From NCBI GenBank assembly GCA_022822665.1, contig JAJEAR010000055.1, positions 1-64,000 on the forward strand: a stretch of 64,000 nt of DNA, written 5' to 3'. The notes beneath the pieces were generated by a model. It was given only the letters and a program-made list of their open reading frames with translations, searched no databases and was not told the origin of the DNA. Both the position numbers and the translations under genes were made by a program. Numbering within the stretch: the stretch's first letter is position 1; each line of letters begins with the position of its first letter. This DNA is from Alphaproteobacteria bacterium (GTDB lineage Bacteria; Pseudomonadota; Alphaproteobacteria; Thalassobaculales; Thalassobaculaceae). Shown one piece after another: positions 17,328-29,357 of the stretch.

Positions 17328-19983
17328 CGCTGAACTAGCATACTTTCGCCACAGGTTATTCGAACAGCTTGACGGTGCCAGTTCGTTGCCGGCTGGAACC
17401 ATCGAGCAGGAAGTGCGTGCCGGGCCATTTTCCCTGACCGAGGAACAGAAGGGCAGTTTAATTCGTCAGCTCGAGGGTGTCTTTACAACCACCCAATCAC
17501 TCGGGGCATCAGTGCGCAGCGATCACAAACCTTGGTTGCAAGGAAGAAGAACAACTATCGACTTTTTCTACTGGAACCGGTTAAATCAATTTTACATCTC
17601 CGGCGGCGATCTGCCTCCGTCTGTGGTGTCGGTTCTAGACAATGTCACTGATGAAGTTCTCGACTATTGCGGGGATCCCGAAGACCATGGGACTTGGTCA
17701 CGGCGCGGCATGGTTATGGGACACGTACAATCAGGGAAAACAACCAACTATGCAGCTTTGATTTGCAAGGCGGCGGATGCTGGCTATAAGGTTGTTATTC
17801 TGTTAGCTGGAATAACAAATTCTCTTCGGGCCCAGACACAGGAAAGGTTGGACGAGACCTTTATCGGAAAGATCTCTGTGTTCAATCCCACAGTACAGAC
17901 GGTATTGCCGATTACCAGTTTTGGCTTTGGAAGATTTCCTGCCTATGGAACGTCAAGGGATAATGACTTTTCAAAAACCGCGGCGTCTACGTATGGGGTG
18001 TCTCTCTCCGCGTTGCGTGAACCAATAATCTTTGTTACAAAGAAGAACAAATCGACGCTGGAGCGGCTCAGAGACTGGTTCAAGGATCAGAATCGTGGAG
18101 CAGCCATTACGGAACCGGTCCTTCTGATAGATGATGAGGCAGATAATGCCTCAATCAATACGTCCGCGAATCCCGACAGAGTAACCGCGATAAACAGGGT
18201 TATTCGAGAGATTTTACACCTTTTCCAAAGATCATCATACGTCGGTTACACGGCGACACCGTTTGCAAATATCTTCATTGATCCCGATACGGAAGACGAC
18301 ATGCTGCAGGATGACCTGTTCCCGCGACACTTTATCAAAGCACTCGATCCTCCTTCCAATTACATTGGTGCGTCACGGGTGTTTGGGGGTGAAGGCGACT
18401 TACGAACTGCGATGGTGCGGGTAGTAGCGGACTATCAGGATATCTTGCCTCTCAAACACAAACGGGATCATGTGGTACATTTGCTTCCCTCGTCGTTAAG
18501 GGAAGCGATTCGAGTTTATCTCCTGACAAGGGCTATTCGCATTATGCGCAGTCAGGGAAACAATCATTGTTCGATGATGATCAATGTCAGTCGGTTCAAC
18601 GACGTCCAGGAGCAGATACACGGGTTGGTGTATCAGTATCTTGTCGAGTTACGAAATTCAATCACTGTCAATGGAGGACTACGCTTGTCCCAGATCAGTG
18701 ATGAAAACGTGGCGGATTTAGCTGCGGACTTCAGTCGAGAATTTGGTCAGATCGGCTATAGTTTTGATCGAACCTTGAAGGTACTCAGTGAAGCTGCGAG
18801 TTCGGTTTCGGTAACTGCAGTAAACATGCGTGGCGGCACCTTGGATTATTCAGGAAACAAAAACAGGGGACTCCACGTTATCGCCATTGGTGGTCTGGCG
18901 TTGTCGCGGGGGCTCACCTTGGAGGGACTGACGGTATCATACATTCTTCGGAACACATCGGCCTCCGACACTCTGATGCAGATGGCGAGGTGGTTTGGGT
19001 ATCGTCCGGATTACGGAGATATTTGTCGCCTCTATCTCCCGGAAAGTTCGCTCTTCCACTATGAGTACGTCGAAGAAGCCATTGAGGAGCTCCGAGAGGA
19101 AGTGAAGCGAATGGAGGCACTAAACCAGACACCTGAAGACTTTGGGTTGAAGGTTCGGCAGAGCCCCACCGCATTGCGGATTACGGCGGCAAACAAGATG
19201 CGTACAGCTAGCAGTATTGTTCTGGCACAAGATTATTCCGGTCGACACATAGAAGGACATGTACTTTTCAACGATGATTTGATCAATAGGGCCAATATTG
19301 GAAGGGTCGCGAAGTTTCTTCAACCTTTAGGGGGTCCGTTGGAAATTGTTGGCGGTGGAGGGAAACACTGGTCAGACGTTGATGGAAGGGACGTATTGGG
19401 GTTGTTGGAAGAGTTCGAGTTTCCTACACGCCATCATGACCTTGGGCAGATAACCCGGGGTCGGTCACTGTTTCGTGATTACGTGGGGGATCGGGTCGGT
19501 TCTGAACTCAACAAGTGGGATGTGGTAATCCCACATCGGAAAGACAAGAGGCAGGTACAGAATGTATTTGATCTATCCATTTCTCTTCGGTCACGCGAGA
19601 AGGGAACGTTTACAGATGAGGGGCTGTGGCACCCGACCGGTGACGCCAACCGCATCGCCGATCCAGGAGATGCGAAGCTTCTACTAAGTGAGCAAGAGAT
19701 TGCAGCAGCCGTCAGGGAGGCTGGTAGGGGAGGGGATAGAGCGTTTTGCCGAAAAAGGGCAAGACCGTTGCTGCTCATACATGTTATTGGTGAAACCGGT
19801 TTGGACAGGAAGAACAATTTTACAGGACCAGTAGTTTCGCTTAGTTTTTGTGTCCCGGATACCGGTATCAAGCCCGAAGCGCGAGAGTATCAGGTCAATA
19901 GCGTATATCGGCACCAGCTGGAGCTGGCGTTGGAGTGGGACGACGACGAGGAGAAGATGCAGGCAGATGACAGACACGGCTGA
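17314..19983 (+). CDS. Z1-domain helicase-like ATPase
   Basis: This 889-residue protein carries the Z1 domain, a divergent superfamily 2 helicase-like ATPase. Visible motifs are Walker A MGHVQSGKTTNYAAL (about 133-147), Walker B LLIDDEADNASIN (about 270-282), motif III YTATPFANIF (about 311) and a motif-VI-like NTSASDTLMQMARWFGYR (about 548-566). ATG 17314 lies inside the 3' end of the ATPase gene, so translation is probably coupled. A TTG at 17311 is possible, and the longer frame upstream is spurious. Z1 proteins are known from defence operons and are thought to remodel or translocate on DNA with the adjacent GHKL ATPase and nuclease. Confidence 0.92.
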   Translation: MPGLDAELAYFRHRLFEQLDGASSLPAGTIEQEVRAGPFSLTEEQKGSLIRQLEGVFTTTQSLGASVRSDHKPWLQGRRTTIDFFYWNRLNQFYISGGDLPPSVVSVLDNVTDEVLDYCGDPEDHGTWSRRGMVMGHVQSGKTTNYAALICKAADAGYKVVILLAGITNSLRAQTQERLDETFIGKISVFNPTVQTVLPITSFGFGRFPAYGTSRDNDFSKTAASTYGVSLSALREPIIFVTKKNKSTLERLRDWFKDQNRGAAITEPVLLIDDEADNASINTSANPDRVTAINRVIREILHLFQRSSYVGYTATPFANIFIDPDTEDDMLQDDLFPRHFIKALDPPSNYIGASRVFGGEGDLRTAMVRVVADYQDILPLKHKRDHVVHLLPSSLREAIRVYLLTRAIRIMRSQGNNHCSMMINVSRFNDVQEQIHGLVYQYLVELRNSITVNGGLRLSQISDENVADLAADFSREFGQIGYSFDRTLKVLSEAASSVSVTAVNMRGGTLDYSGNKNRGLHVIAIGGLALSRGLTLEGLTVSYILRNTSASDTLMQMARWFGYRPDYGDICRLYLPESSLFHYEYVEEAIEELREEVKRMEALNQTPEDFGLKVRQSPTALRITAANKMRTASSIVLAQDYSGRHIEGHVLFNDDLINRANIGRVAKFLQPLGGPLEIVGGGGKHWSDVDGRDVLGLLEEFEFPTRHHDLGQITRGRSLFRDYVGDRVGSELNKWDVVIPHRKDKRQVQNVFDLSISLRSREKGTFTDEGLWHPTGDANRIADPGDAKLLLSEQEIAAAVREAGRGGDRAFCRKRARPLLLIHVIGETGLDRKNNFTGPVVSLSFCVPDTGIKPEAREYQVNSVYRHQLELALEWDDDEEKMQADDRHG

Positions 19984-20965
19984 TCCTTGGTGCGACATCG
20001 CAGTCCCGAGTGAAGTCAATTCGCTCAATGTGCGACGGGCTGATGTTGAGCATTCCCTTGACTACTGGTTCGGGCGGGACCTACAGGGACGGTATGTGCT
20101 GTGTTTCGATTCTGATGCCGACGTACCGAGTGCGTCCTCCGTGCCGAAACCTGCAGGCATCGAGGTCAGCACGCTCGGTCTCGGTCAGAGGGGAGGAAGC
20201 AGACTTGTCCTGACGTTGCTGGAATCCGAGCAGGTCGACATATTTCGGGCTCTGTGCTCCGACCTGATGAGGTCAACGACAGGACTGTCTGGAAGTGAAA
20301 GTGGTGCGGGACTATCAATCACGCTCAACCGGTTGCGACGGTGGCAGAGTTTGCTGGAGAGGGCCCGCAACGACCTGTTGCCTAGGACGAAGGTTATTGG
20401 GCTGGTTGGAGAACTCCTGTTTCTCCGCGATCTACTTGTGCCACGAATGGGTAATTTCGACGCCGTCCAGTCTTGGCGAGGACCGTATGGAGACGAGCAG
20501 GACTTTCTCATGGTAGGCAGGATGATCGAAATCAAGACCCAGCTCAGTACCTCGGACAGGTATCTGCCGGTGAGTTCCGCTGAACAGCTCGATACTTCAT
20601 CAGGCCCGATCCTGGTTTGCCATCAGACTTTAGATGTTCCTGCTGATGAAGCAGTTGGTGCAGTGTCGTTAAACGGACTGGTGAATTCCTTGACGAGTGC
20701 AATGGACGCCATGGAGCCAGCGGCGGCGGACCTATTTCAGACTTCATTGCTGGAGGCAGGGTACAGGTGGCGTGATGAATATGAACGGCCGTCCTGGCTG
20801 CTGAACAGTCGTTCCTTCTATGAGGTCCGAGATGGGTTTCCTCGGATTACAACCCACATGATCGCCAGCGGGATCGACAGGGTGCGGTATCGAGTTTCTG
20901 TTCCAGCCTGCGCGGCGTTTGAAATTGGAGAGAGAACAGCAATGGAGTGGGCATTGGATGAATGA
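19967..20965 (+). CDS. PD-(D/E)XK motif protein (DUF4420 family)
   Basis: This 332-residue protein of the DUF4420 family is predicted to be a restriction-type nuclease. The core reads LVGELLFLRDLL (first glutamate near 148), DEQDFLM (aspartate near 179) and MIEIKTQLS (E-x-K near 187-189). ATG 19967 overlaps the Z1 gene by 17 bases. In related operons it sits between Z1 and AIPR, exactly as here, and is the likeliest DNA-cutting subunit of the system. No target preference can be read from the sequence. Confidence 0.88.
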   Translation: MTDTADPWCDIAVPSEVNSLNVRRADVEHSLDYWFGRDLQGRYVLCFDSDADVPSASSVPKPAGIEVSTLGLGQRGGSRLVLTLLESEQVDIFRALCSDLMRSTTGLSGSESGAGLSITLNRLRRWQSLLERARNDLLPRTKVIGLVGELLFLRDLLVPRMGNFDAVQSWRGPYGDEQDFLMVGRMIEIKTQLSTSDRYLPVSSAEQLDTSSGPILVCHQTLDVPADEAVGAVSLNGLVNSLTSAMDAMEPAAADLFQTSLLEAGYRWRDEYERPSWLLNSRSFYEVRDGFPRITTHMIASGIDRVRYRVSVPACAAFEIGERTAMEWALDE

Positions 20966-23036
20966 GGGTGAACTCCATGAAGCGTACCGCCAGTTCACAA
21001 ATGAACTCCTGTTCGACGCGGAGTATACTGGCGACCCGCAACATATGTGTTTTTTCAAACTTTTCTCGGAAGTCGCGGCTGACAACGGCGATACAGCGGA
21101 TCTGGAGTACACACCCGTTCTTCGGCAGGGACGCGGTGGTTATCAGATCGACGGATACGCTATCGACCAGGACCGTGGTGAACTGTTCCTCGCGGTATGT
21201 GGTTTCAACAGCGGACCAACACTTCAAACATTGAACGCAGGGGCGATGGAGTCGCTCTTTCGGCGCGTTGATTCCTTTTGCGAAAAGGCGATCGATCCGG
21301 GCTTCGTGCGCGAACTCGAGGAAACCAGCCCGGCGTTTGAGGCGGCATTTCCAATTTTCCAAAACAGGGGAAAAATAAAACGGATCAGGGCTGTTCTACT
21401 AACCAACACGGTCTTGGCAGTTCGCAGGAAGGTAGTGGAGGCCGGTGAGACGATTGGACTTCCGATTTCGTATAATGTACTGGACTTTGCCCGGTATAAC
21501 GATATTCTAAAATCTCGTGGAAGTGTGGAACCGATCGAGATTGATGTGAGCTCGATTAACGGAAGCCCCCTGCCTTGCTTGCAGGCGCATGTCCACGGGA
21601 CGAGCTACAAGTCTTACCTGGTAGTTTTACCCGGCACGTTCTTGGCAGAAATATATGGTCTTTACGGCGCACGATTGCTGGAACAAAACGTCAGGGTATT
21701 TCTTCAAGCGCGAACCAAAGTAAACCGAGGTATTATTGATACCGTTCGAGAGTCGCCGGACATGTTCTTTGCCTTCAACAATGGATTAACAGCAACAGCA
21801 TCGAGCGTCGGCATGGAGCGGATGTCGGACGGTACGCTGGGTATCCGAACACTCAAAAACCTTCAGATTGTCAACGGCGGCCAGACAACTGCGTCAGTGC
21901 TGTACGCGAAGGATCAGGCGAGAGCCGACCTGTCTGATGTTTTTGTTCAGATGAAACTCTCAGTGATAGAGCCGAGAAAACTCAACGAGATAGTCCCGAG
22001 GATTTCGAGATTCGCGAATACGCAAAACCGTATCAGCGAGGCAGATTTCTTTTCGAGTCACCCGTTTCATGTCGAGATGGAGAAGATCTCCCGCAGACTA
22101 TCTGCGCCTCCTAGGCCAGGATCGTTAGCCCCCACGAAGTGGTTTTACGAGAGAGCACGTGGGCAATACAAGGATGCAAGTGCGTATGGTACCCCTGGCG
22201 AGAGGCGTAAGTTTGGTGCTGAGTTTCCGCGAAACCAAGTTGTCAACAAGACGGATCTCGCTAAATATGCAATGACGTTCGAGTGCATGCCCCATCTGGT
22301 GAGCAGGGGTGCGCAGAAGTGTTTTCTCGAGTTTGCGGAGGACGTAAGCAAGACTTGGGAAAGGAGTCGGGGCCAGTATAATGAAGGTTATTTCCGTATC
22401 GCGATGGCCAAGGCGATCGTCTTCCGCGAGACGGACTTTCTTGTTGGGCGATCGGAGTGGTACCGGGCAGATCGTGGCTACAAGGCGAACATCATAACGT
22501 ATGCCATTGGATGGCTGGTGAATCACCTAAAAGTGAAGCGGGGTCGGGCTATTGATTTGCAAGCTATATGGAGCCGTCAGGAACTGCCGGAAGAATTGAG
22601 GGAAGTACTGTTGAAAATTGCTCAGGAGGTTGCCGATGCGATCAAGAATACGCCGGATACTGCAAGAAATGTCAGTGAGTATGCAAAGCAGGAGCAGTGC
22701 TGGGCCGAGGTTGCAAAGTTGAGAATTGAGTTCGGTACTGCACTTGATTCCATCACCATCGATCTCGAGGAGGTGAAACAACAGAAAAGGGAAGATGTCG
22801 CAACAGGTCGAATAGATCGGCAAATTGACTTCGAAACGGATCTTGTCGCCCTGCAGCTAAGAATCGGCGAGATACGCGAATTCGCTAAAGCAAGGCGAAT
22901 ACTCTCGCCGCGAGCAAATTCAGCACTGGACAAGGTTGAACGTCTGAGACTTCCTCTCACTCGAGCTGAAACAAATTCTCTAAGGCACCTGTTCAAAGTG
23001 TTGTCCGAGAAAGGTATGGATCTTGGTGTTCAGTAA
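20958..23036 (+). CDS. AIPR (abortive infection phage resistance) family protein
   Basis: At 692 residues, this is a full AIPR-domain protein. The diagnostic blocks are ESPDMFFAFNNGLTATA (about 267-283) and LQIVNGGQTTASVLYAKDQ (about 301-319), followed by a long helical C-terminal region. AIPR proteins were first linked to abortive phage infection; their biochemical action is unresolved. ATG 20958 overlaps the preceding gene by 8 bases. It closes the five-protein defence operon. Base composition is noticeably AT-richer than in the flanking metabolic genes, consistent with acquisition by transfer. Confidence 0.92.
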   Translation: MNEGELHEAYRQFTNELLFDAEYTGDPQHMCFFKLFSEVAADNGDTADLEYTPVLRQGRGGYQIDGYAIDQDRGELFLAVCGFNSGPTLQTLNAGAMESLFRRVDSFCEKAIDPGFVRELEETSPAFEAAFPIFQNRGKIKRIRAVLLTNTVLAVRRKVVEAGETIGLPISYNVLDFARYNDILKSRGSVEPIEIDVSSINGSPLPCLQAHVHGTSYKSYLVVLPGTFLAEIYGLYGARLLEQNVRVFLQARTKVNRGIIDTVRESPDMFFAFNNGLTATASSVGMERMSDGTLGIRTLKNLQIVNGGQTTASVLYAKDQARADLSDVFVQMKLSVIEPRKLNEIVPRISRFANTQNRISEADFFSSHPFHVEMEKISRRLSAPPRPGSLAPTKWFYERARGQYKDASAYGTPGERRKFGAEFPRNQVVNKTDLAKYAMTFECMPHLVSRGAQKCFLEFAEDVSKTWERSRGQYNEGYFRIAMAKAIVFRETDFLVGRSEWYRADRGYKANIITYAIGWLVNHLKVKRGRAIDLQAIWSRQELPEELREVLLKIAQEVADAIKNTPDTARNVSEYAKQEQCWAEVAKLRIEFGTALDSITIDLEEVKQQKREDVATGRIDRQIDFETDLVALQLRIGEIREFAKARRILSPRANSALDKVERLRLPLTRAETNSLRHLFKVLSEKGMDLGVQ

Positions 23037-23077
23037 AGCGGCTTTGTGAGGAAAATGTACTGAATGCAGCGTTTGCG

Positions 23078-23097
23078 CGCCGCTGGCCAAAGCGGCG
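23078..23097 (+). terminator. Possible hairpin ending the defence operon
   Basis: CGCCGCT (23078-23084) and AGCGGCG (23091-23097) form a 7-bp GC stem with a 6-base loop, 41 bases after the AIPR stop. There is no T-run, so intrinsic termination is uncertain. Confidence 0.35.
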
Positions 23098-23217
23098 TGT
23101 AGTCCCTTGGTGGGAGGTGGATCAAGAGCGCGCGCGGCGAGGGTGTGTGGGTTCTGGGAGAGGCATGACGATCGAAGGAAGGCTGCACGGTGACGTCAGG
23201 CATCCGGAACGCGGGCC

Positions 23218-23514
23218 CTATTTTGCCGAAATCTCGTCGCCCGTGTGGATGATGACCGCACCATCCAGGATCGGGTTGGTGGTCTTGAAGAACTCCGCCA
23301 GCGCCGGGGAATCGCCGTGACGATCCATGGCCGCCTGGTCGGCAAACCGCTCGTAGGTGGTAAACACGCAGGGGTCGGATGCGTCCTGACTGATGTGATA
23401 TCCGATGGTTTCCGGTTCGTTGGCGCGGACGTGATCGGCCATCTTCAGCAGGGCATCACGCATGGTGGCCTCGGTCCCCGGGCGGGCGCGGAGAACCGCG
23501 GTGATCGTCTTCAT
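23218..23514 (-). CDS. ABM-family (antibiotic biosynthesis monooxygenase-like) protein
   Basis: This 98-residue protein has the dimeric ferredoxin-like fold of the ABM family: KTITAVLRARPGTEATMRDAL at the start, ETIGYHISQD in the middle, and VFTTYERFADQAAMDRHGDS, a pattern shared with YgiN-like quinol monooxygenases. ATG 23514 has GGAG upstream; the longer frame runs back into the acyl-CoA ligase. It lies 14 bases after that gene's stop on the same strand, so it is probably the last gene of the transport/amidase operon. Substrate unknown; members handle quinols or act as small cofactor-free oxygenases. Confidence 0.85.
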   Translation of the reverse strand: MKTITAVLRARPGTEATMRDALLKMADHVRANEPETIGYHISQDASDPCVFTTYERFADQAAMDRHGDSPALAEFFKTTNPILDGAVIIHTGDEISAK

Positions 23515-23528
23515 CTTTGACTCCGGTT

Positions 23529-25222
<1,694 letters not shown>

Positions 25223-25226
<4 letters not shown>

Positions 25227-27574
25227 ATCTTCGTCCAGTCGCCGGCCGCCTCGAAGGCGCCGGCGGCGCGATAGATCGTGCTCTCGTCGTAGCGCTTGGC
25301 AATCAGCATCATGCTCACCGGCAGGCCGTCCGACATGCCGCACGGGATAGCCATGGCCGGGTGACCCGTGACGTCGAACGGTGCGGTGTTGTTGAGCATC
25401 TCGAAGGCCCGCTGGCACCACAGGGCGAGGTCCTGGGAGGAATCCGGGATCGGCGTCGCCTTCATCGGCGTTGTCGGCATCAGCAGCAGGTCGTAGCTGG
25501 CAAACACCTTGTCATACTCTTCGCGCAACTGCCGCGACAGGTTCTGCGCCTTCGCGTAGTAGTGTCCGCGGTGGTGCTTGAGATAGTACTGGCCGATGAA
25601 CATGCAGATTTTCAGCGTCTCGCTCAGTTCGTCAGCCCGCTGGCGCCAGTTGGAATGAAAGTCGAGCAGGGAGGTCGTGTACATCCCCTCCCAGCCGGTC
25701 CCCATGCCGTTGCCGTGCATCATCTGGTTGGTCAGGCCCTCCACGGCGATCGGGGTCCAGATGGCTGGTCCCTTCAGGTGCCAGGGAATGGAGACTTCGT
25801 CCACGGTCGCACCCATCCGGGCCAGCATGTCGGCGGCGGCACGCACCTTGGTGTCGACATCGGGCTGTGATTCCGCCCGGCCAAACCCTTCCTTCACCAC
25901 GCCGATCTTCAGCCCCGACGCGCCCCGGGTGACGGCCAGGCTGTAGCGGTCGGTCTCCACGTTGTACTGGCGCGGATCGAGCCCGTCGGGACCGGCCAGA
26001 ACCTCGAGCATCACGGCATTGTCGATGACGTTCGCCGTCATGGGACCGGTATGGTCGATGGTGGTCTCGATCGGCATGACCCCGGTGTAGGGCACGAGTC
26101 CGTGCGTGGGTTTCAGGCCGTAGCACCCGCAGAACGACGCCGGCATCCGGATTGACCCGCCCTGGTCGCCGCCGATGGCCATGTCGACCAGGCCGCCAGC
26201 GACCAGGGCGCCGGAGCCGGACGACGATCCACCGGCGGAAAATCCGGCCTTGTGAGGGTTCTGGACCGGTCCGGCAGCGCTGGTGTGTGATCCGCCCGAC
26301 AGGCAGAAATACTCGCAGTGGGCCTTGCCGACGATGGTCGCGCCGGCATCGAGAAGCCGGGTGACGATGGTCGCGTCGACATCGGGCGTATAGCCCTTCA
26401 GCGTCGAGGCGCCATTCATCATCGGTACGCCGGCGAGACACACATTGTCCTTCAGCGCCACGGTGCGTCCCAGCAATGGCCCCCGGGGCGCTCCCCTCAC
26501 CTCTGTCTTCACGTACCAGGCATTGTACGGGTTCTCCTCGGGCGTCGGGCGGATTCCGGCCGTGCGCGGATACAGGACCGGCGGCAGGTTGTCCGGCATC
26601 GAGTCGACGACGTCGTAGGCGTCGAGCGTGCCCTGCATGACGTCGAGAAACTCCTGGATGCGGGCATCGGTCATGTGCATCCCGAGTTCCTCGACAATGT
26701 CCCTGAGCTGGGCGTGGGTCGGTCTCTGGACAGTCATGAAGGCGATCCTCTCGCTGAGAACGGGGCGCATCGGCGCCTCGGAGCGGGCCGGAGCCGGCGG
26801 CGTTGCCGACGGTTCGACGGCAACGGCCGGCTCCACGTGGTGCGGCAGGGCGTGGTCACTGCCGCCGCCAAACCCGGTAAACTCCTCGATCAGCGCCGGG
26901 TTGGCGGCATCGGAACCGGCAATCACACCGGTGATCGCGCCCTTCTGCAACAGCATGACCCGGTTCGAGAGCTCGGTGATGAAGTCGAGCGACTGCTCGA
27001 CCAGCACGATCGCGACGCCGCGACGCCGGTTGAGGTCGCGAAGCAGGTCGATGATCTCGTCGACGATGGACGGCTGGATGCCCTCGGTCGGTTCGTCGAG
27101 CAGGACCAGTTCCGGCTCCGACACCAGGCACCGGGCGATGGCGAGCAATTGCTGCTCACCGCCGGAAAGGGCGCCGCCTTCCCGGTCGAGCAGCGGCTCC
27201 AGGCGCGGAAACTCCAGCAGGATCCGGCGCACCGCGTCCTCTTCGTCCAGTTCGTGCGCCGCGATGCCCATCCGGATGTTGTCGTAGACACTGAGGTTCG
27301 GGAAGATGCCGCGTCCCTGCGGAACGTAGCCGAGCCCGAGACGCGCGCGTTCACCCGGCCGTTCGCGGGTCAGATCGACACCGGAATAGACGATCGTGCC
27401 ACCCTGGGTCGGCAGCAACCCCATCAACGTGCGAAGCAGCGTGGTCTTGCCCATGCCGTTGTGGCCGAGCACGCCGACGATTTCGCCGCTCTCGACGCTC
27501 AGATCAATCCCGTGCAGCACCGGCACCCGGCCATAGCCGGAGCGCAACGCCTTGACTTCGAGCAGCGCGGTCAC
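25223..27574 (-). CDS. LivF-type ABC ATPase fused to an amidase
   Basis: One uninterrupted frame of 783 residues holds two proteins. Residues 1-235 are a LivF-like ATPase: Walker [19 protein letters not shown], signature [16 protein letters not shown], Walker [15 protein letters not shown] Pro/Ala-rich linker (about 236-279) leads to an amidase-signature hydrolase (280-783) with lysine in TVALKDN, the serine-rich [18 protein letters not shown], and [16 protein letters not shown]. The amidase part begins at an internal ATG (26737) preceded by GAGAGGA at 7-base spacing, so it may also be made separately (504 residues). Either way, transport and hydrolysis of an amide are joined. The start overlaps livG by 4 bases and the stop overlaps the acyl-CoA ligase. 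Confidence 0.9.
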
Positions 27575-28293
27575 GCCCGGTGTCCCAGGTAGACCTGGCG
27601 GGCACGGGCGTCAGCCGAAATCGCCTCCATCGTGTCCTCCATCAGGATCCCGCCCTCGTGAAAGAGCGTGACCCTGCGCGAGATCATGCGAATGAACTGC
27701 ATGTCGTGCTCGACCACGATCAGGGCCGCGGTCCGGTTGATCTCCCTGATCAGCTCGGCGGTGCGAACGGTCTCTTCGTGGGTCATGCCGGCAGCCGGTT
27801 CGTCAAGCAGCACGAGCCATGGTTCCGCGGCCACCACCATGCCGAGCTCGACCCACTGCCGCTGTCCGTGCGCCAGCCGGCCGACGGGCTCGGAGCGGAC
27901 ATCACCGAGCTGGAGCCGTTCGATGGTCTCGGCGGTCAGGGTCCGGGCGCGCGACGAGCGATGCCAGCGCCGCGCCGATATCCAGATGTTCTCCTCGGTG
28001 GTCAGGCCCTCGAACACGTTGGGCACCTGGGTCTTGATGCCGACGCCCAGCGCCCCGATCTGGTGCGGCTCCCGGCCGGTGACATCGACGTCGCGGATCA
28101 AGACCTCGCCGGCGGTCGGCCGCAACTGCCCGGTCAGGCACTTGAAGAATGTCGACTTGCCGGCGCCGTTGGGGCCGATGAGGCAGCGCAGCTCGTTTTC
28201 CGACAGGCTGAAGTCGACCCGGTCAACCGCCCGGACACCGCCGAAATGCATCGACAGGTTGCGGGTTTCCAGGACGATCTCGGCCCGGTTCAT
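27571..28293 (-). CDS. livG: Branched-chain amino acid/amide ABC transporter ATPase (LivG-like)
   Basis: This 240-residue ATPase energises uptake through the membrane pair LivH-LivM. Walker A is CLIGPNGAGKSTFFKCLTG (about 36-54), the signature region LAHGQRQWVELGMVVA (about 140), and Walker B WLVLLDEPAAGMTHEE (about 158). The short signature LAHGQRQ in place of LSGGQ is common in urea/amide branch members of the family. It overlaps livM and livF-amidase by 4 bases each. Confidence 0.92.
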   Translation of the reverse strand: MNRAEIVLETRNLSMHFGGVRAVDRVDFSLSENELRCLIGPNGAGKSTFFKCLTGQLRPTAGEVLIRDVDVTGREPHQIGALGVGIKTQVPNVFEGLTTEENIWISARRWHRSSRARTLTAETIERLQLGDVRSEPVGRLAHGQRQWVELGMVVAAEPWLVLLDEPAAGMTHEETVRTAELIREINRTAALIVVEHDMQFIRMISRRVTLFHEGGILMEDTMEAISADARARQVYLGHRA

Positions 28294-29357
28294 TCCGCCA
28301 CTCCGGCGGATTCGCTTCCGTTGCGCGTCCGGCGCAGCCGCAGCCGTCGCTCGCGTGACCGCGCCACCCGGCGCTGGCGGCGGATATCGGCGAGGTCGAT
28401 GATCGACGGCACCACGCCTTTCGGCACCAGCAGGACGAAGACGATCAGCACGATGCCGAGCACCAGGTTCGCGTTGAGCAGCGCCTGCGATCCCAGCGAT
28501 GCCGTGAGATAGTGGAGCGCGAAGGTCGCGAGAATTGGTCCGATCAGTGTGCCGCGGCCCCCGACGATCACCCAGATGATGGCGACCGCCGCCTGTGACA
28601 GGCTGAAGACATCCGGTGTCACCCGGCTGACACCGACGCAGAAGAACACGCCGCCAAGCCCGGCAAGTGCCGCACCGATGGTGAATATGCCGAGCTTGTA
28701 CAGGCGGATGTCGTAGGCCAGAAGCTCGGCCCGGGTTTCGTTCTCACGGATTGCGATGCAGACCCGGCCGAAATGGGTGCGCACCAGCCAGCAGCAGAAC
28801 ACATAGGCGAGGATCAGGACAATCATCGCCACGTAGAACGTGTCTTCGGGGAACAGGACGGTTCCGGCGTCTCCCGGCAGGTTGAGAGGCGGTGCCGCGG
28901 TTCCGTTGAAGCCGCCGAGCAGGGCGTTGCCGATCTTGTACTCCGGCCCGGACGTCCGCCGCGTCAGCGAATACAGGATCAGGGCCACCGTCAGGGTGAT
29001 GATGGCCAGATAGACGTCGGACACCCGTCCGTAGAATATGAAGTATCCCAGGATCGCCGCGAAGGCCGCGGCGACGAGGATGGCCATCAGGATCGCCCCG
29101 GTCGAACCGCCGATATTGGTTGCGGTCACCGCGTAGGCGTAGGCGCCGAGCCCGAAAAAGGCGGTCTGTCCGAAGCACAGGATGCCGCCGAAACCCCAGA
29201 CCAGCGCGAGGCTGAGCGCCAGGATGGCAAGACCGATGACCTGGCTCAGCGTGATGATGGTGAAGAACTCGAGCACCTCGGGCGCGACGAGCGTGAAGGC
29301 CAGTCCGCAGAAGGCGACGATGAGCGTTCCGCGAAAGTCCCGGGAAAGGCGCATCAC
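28290..29357 (-). CDS. livM: ABC transporter permease (LivM-like)
   Basis: A 355-residue polytopic permease of the LivM family. About nine hydrophobic segments are visible, with WGFGGILCFGQTAFFGLGAY (about 54-73) as the conserved loop and GGRGTLIGPILATF (about 266) near the end. The C-terminus is unusually Arg-rich (RRQRRVARSRERRLRLRRTR), probably cytoplasmic. It pairs with LivH to form the channel. ATGA overlaps with both neighbours show a coupled operon. Confidence 0.92.
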   Translation of the reverse strand: MMRLSRDFRGTLIVAFCGLAFTLVAPEVLEFFTIITLSQVIGLAILALSLALVWGFGGILCFGQTAFFGLGAYAYAVTATNIGGSTGAILMAILVAAAFAAILGYFIFYGRVSDVYLAIITLTVALILYSLTRRTSGPEYKIGNALLGGFNGTAAPPLNLPGDAGTVLFPEDTFYVAMIVLILAYVFCCWLVRTHFGRVCIAIRENETRAELLAYDIRLYKLGIFTIGAALAGLGGVFFCVGVSRVTPDVFSLSQAAVAIIWVIVGGRGTLIGPILATFALHYLTASLGSQALLNANLVLGIVLIVFVLLVPKGVVPSIIDLADIRRQRRVARSRERRLRLRRTRNGSESAGVAE

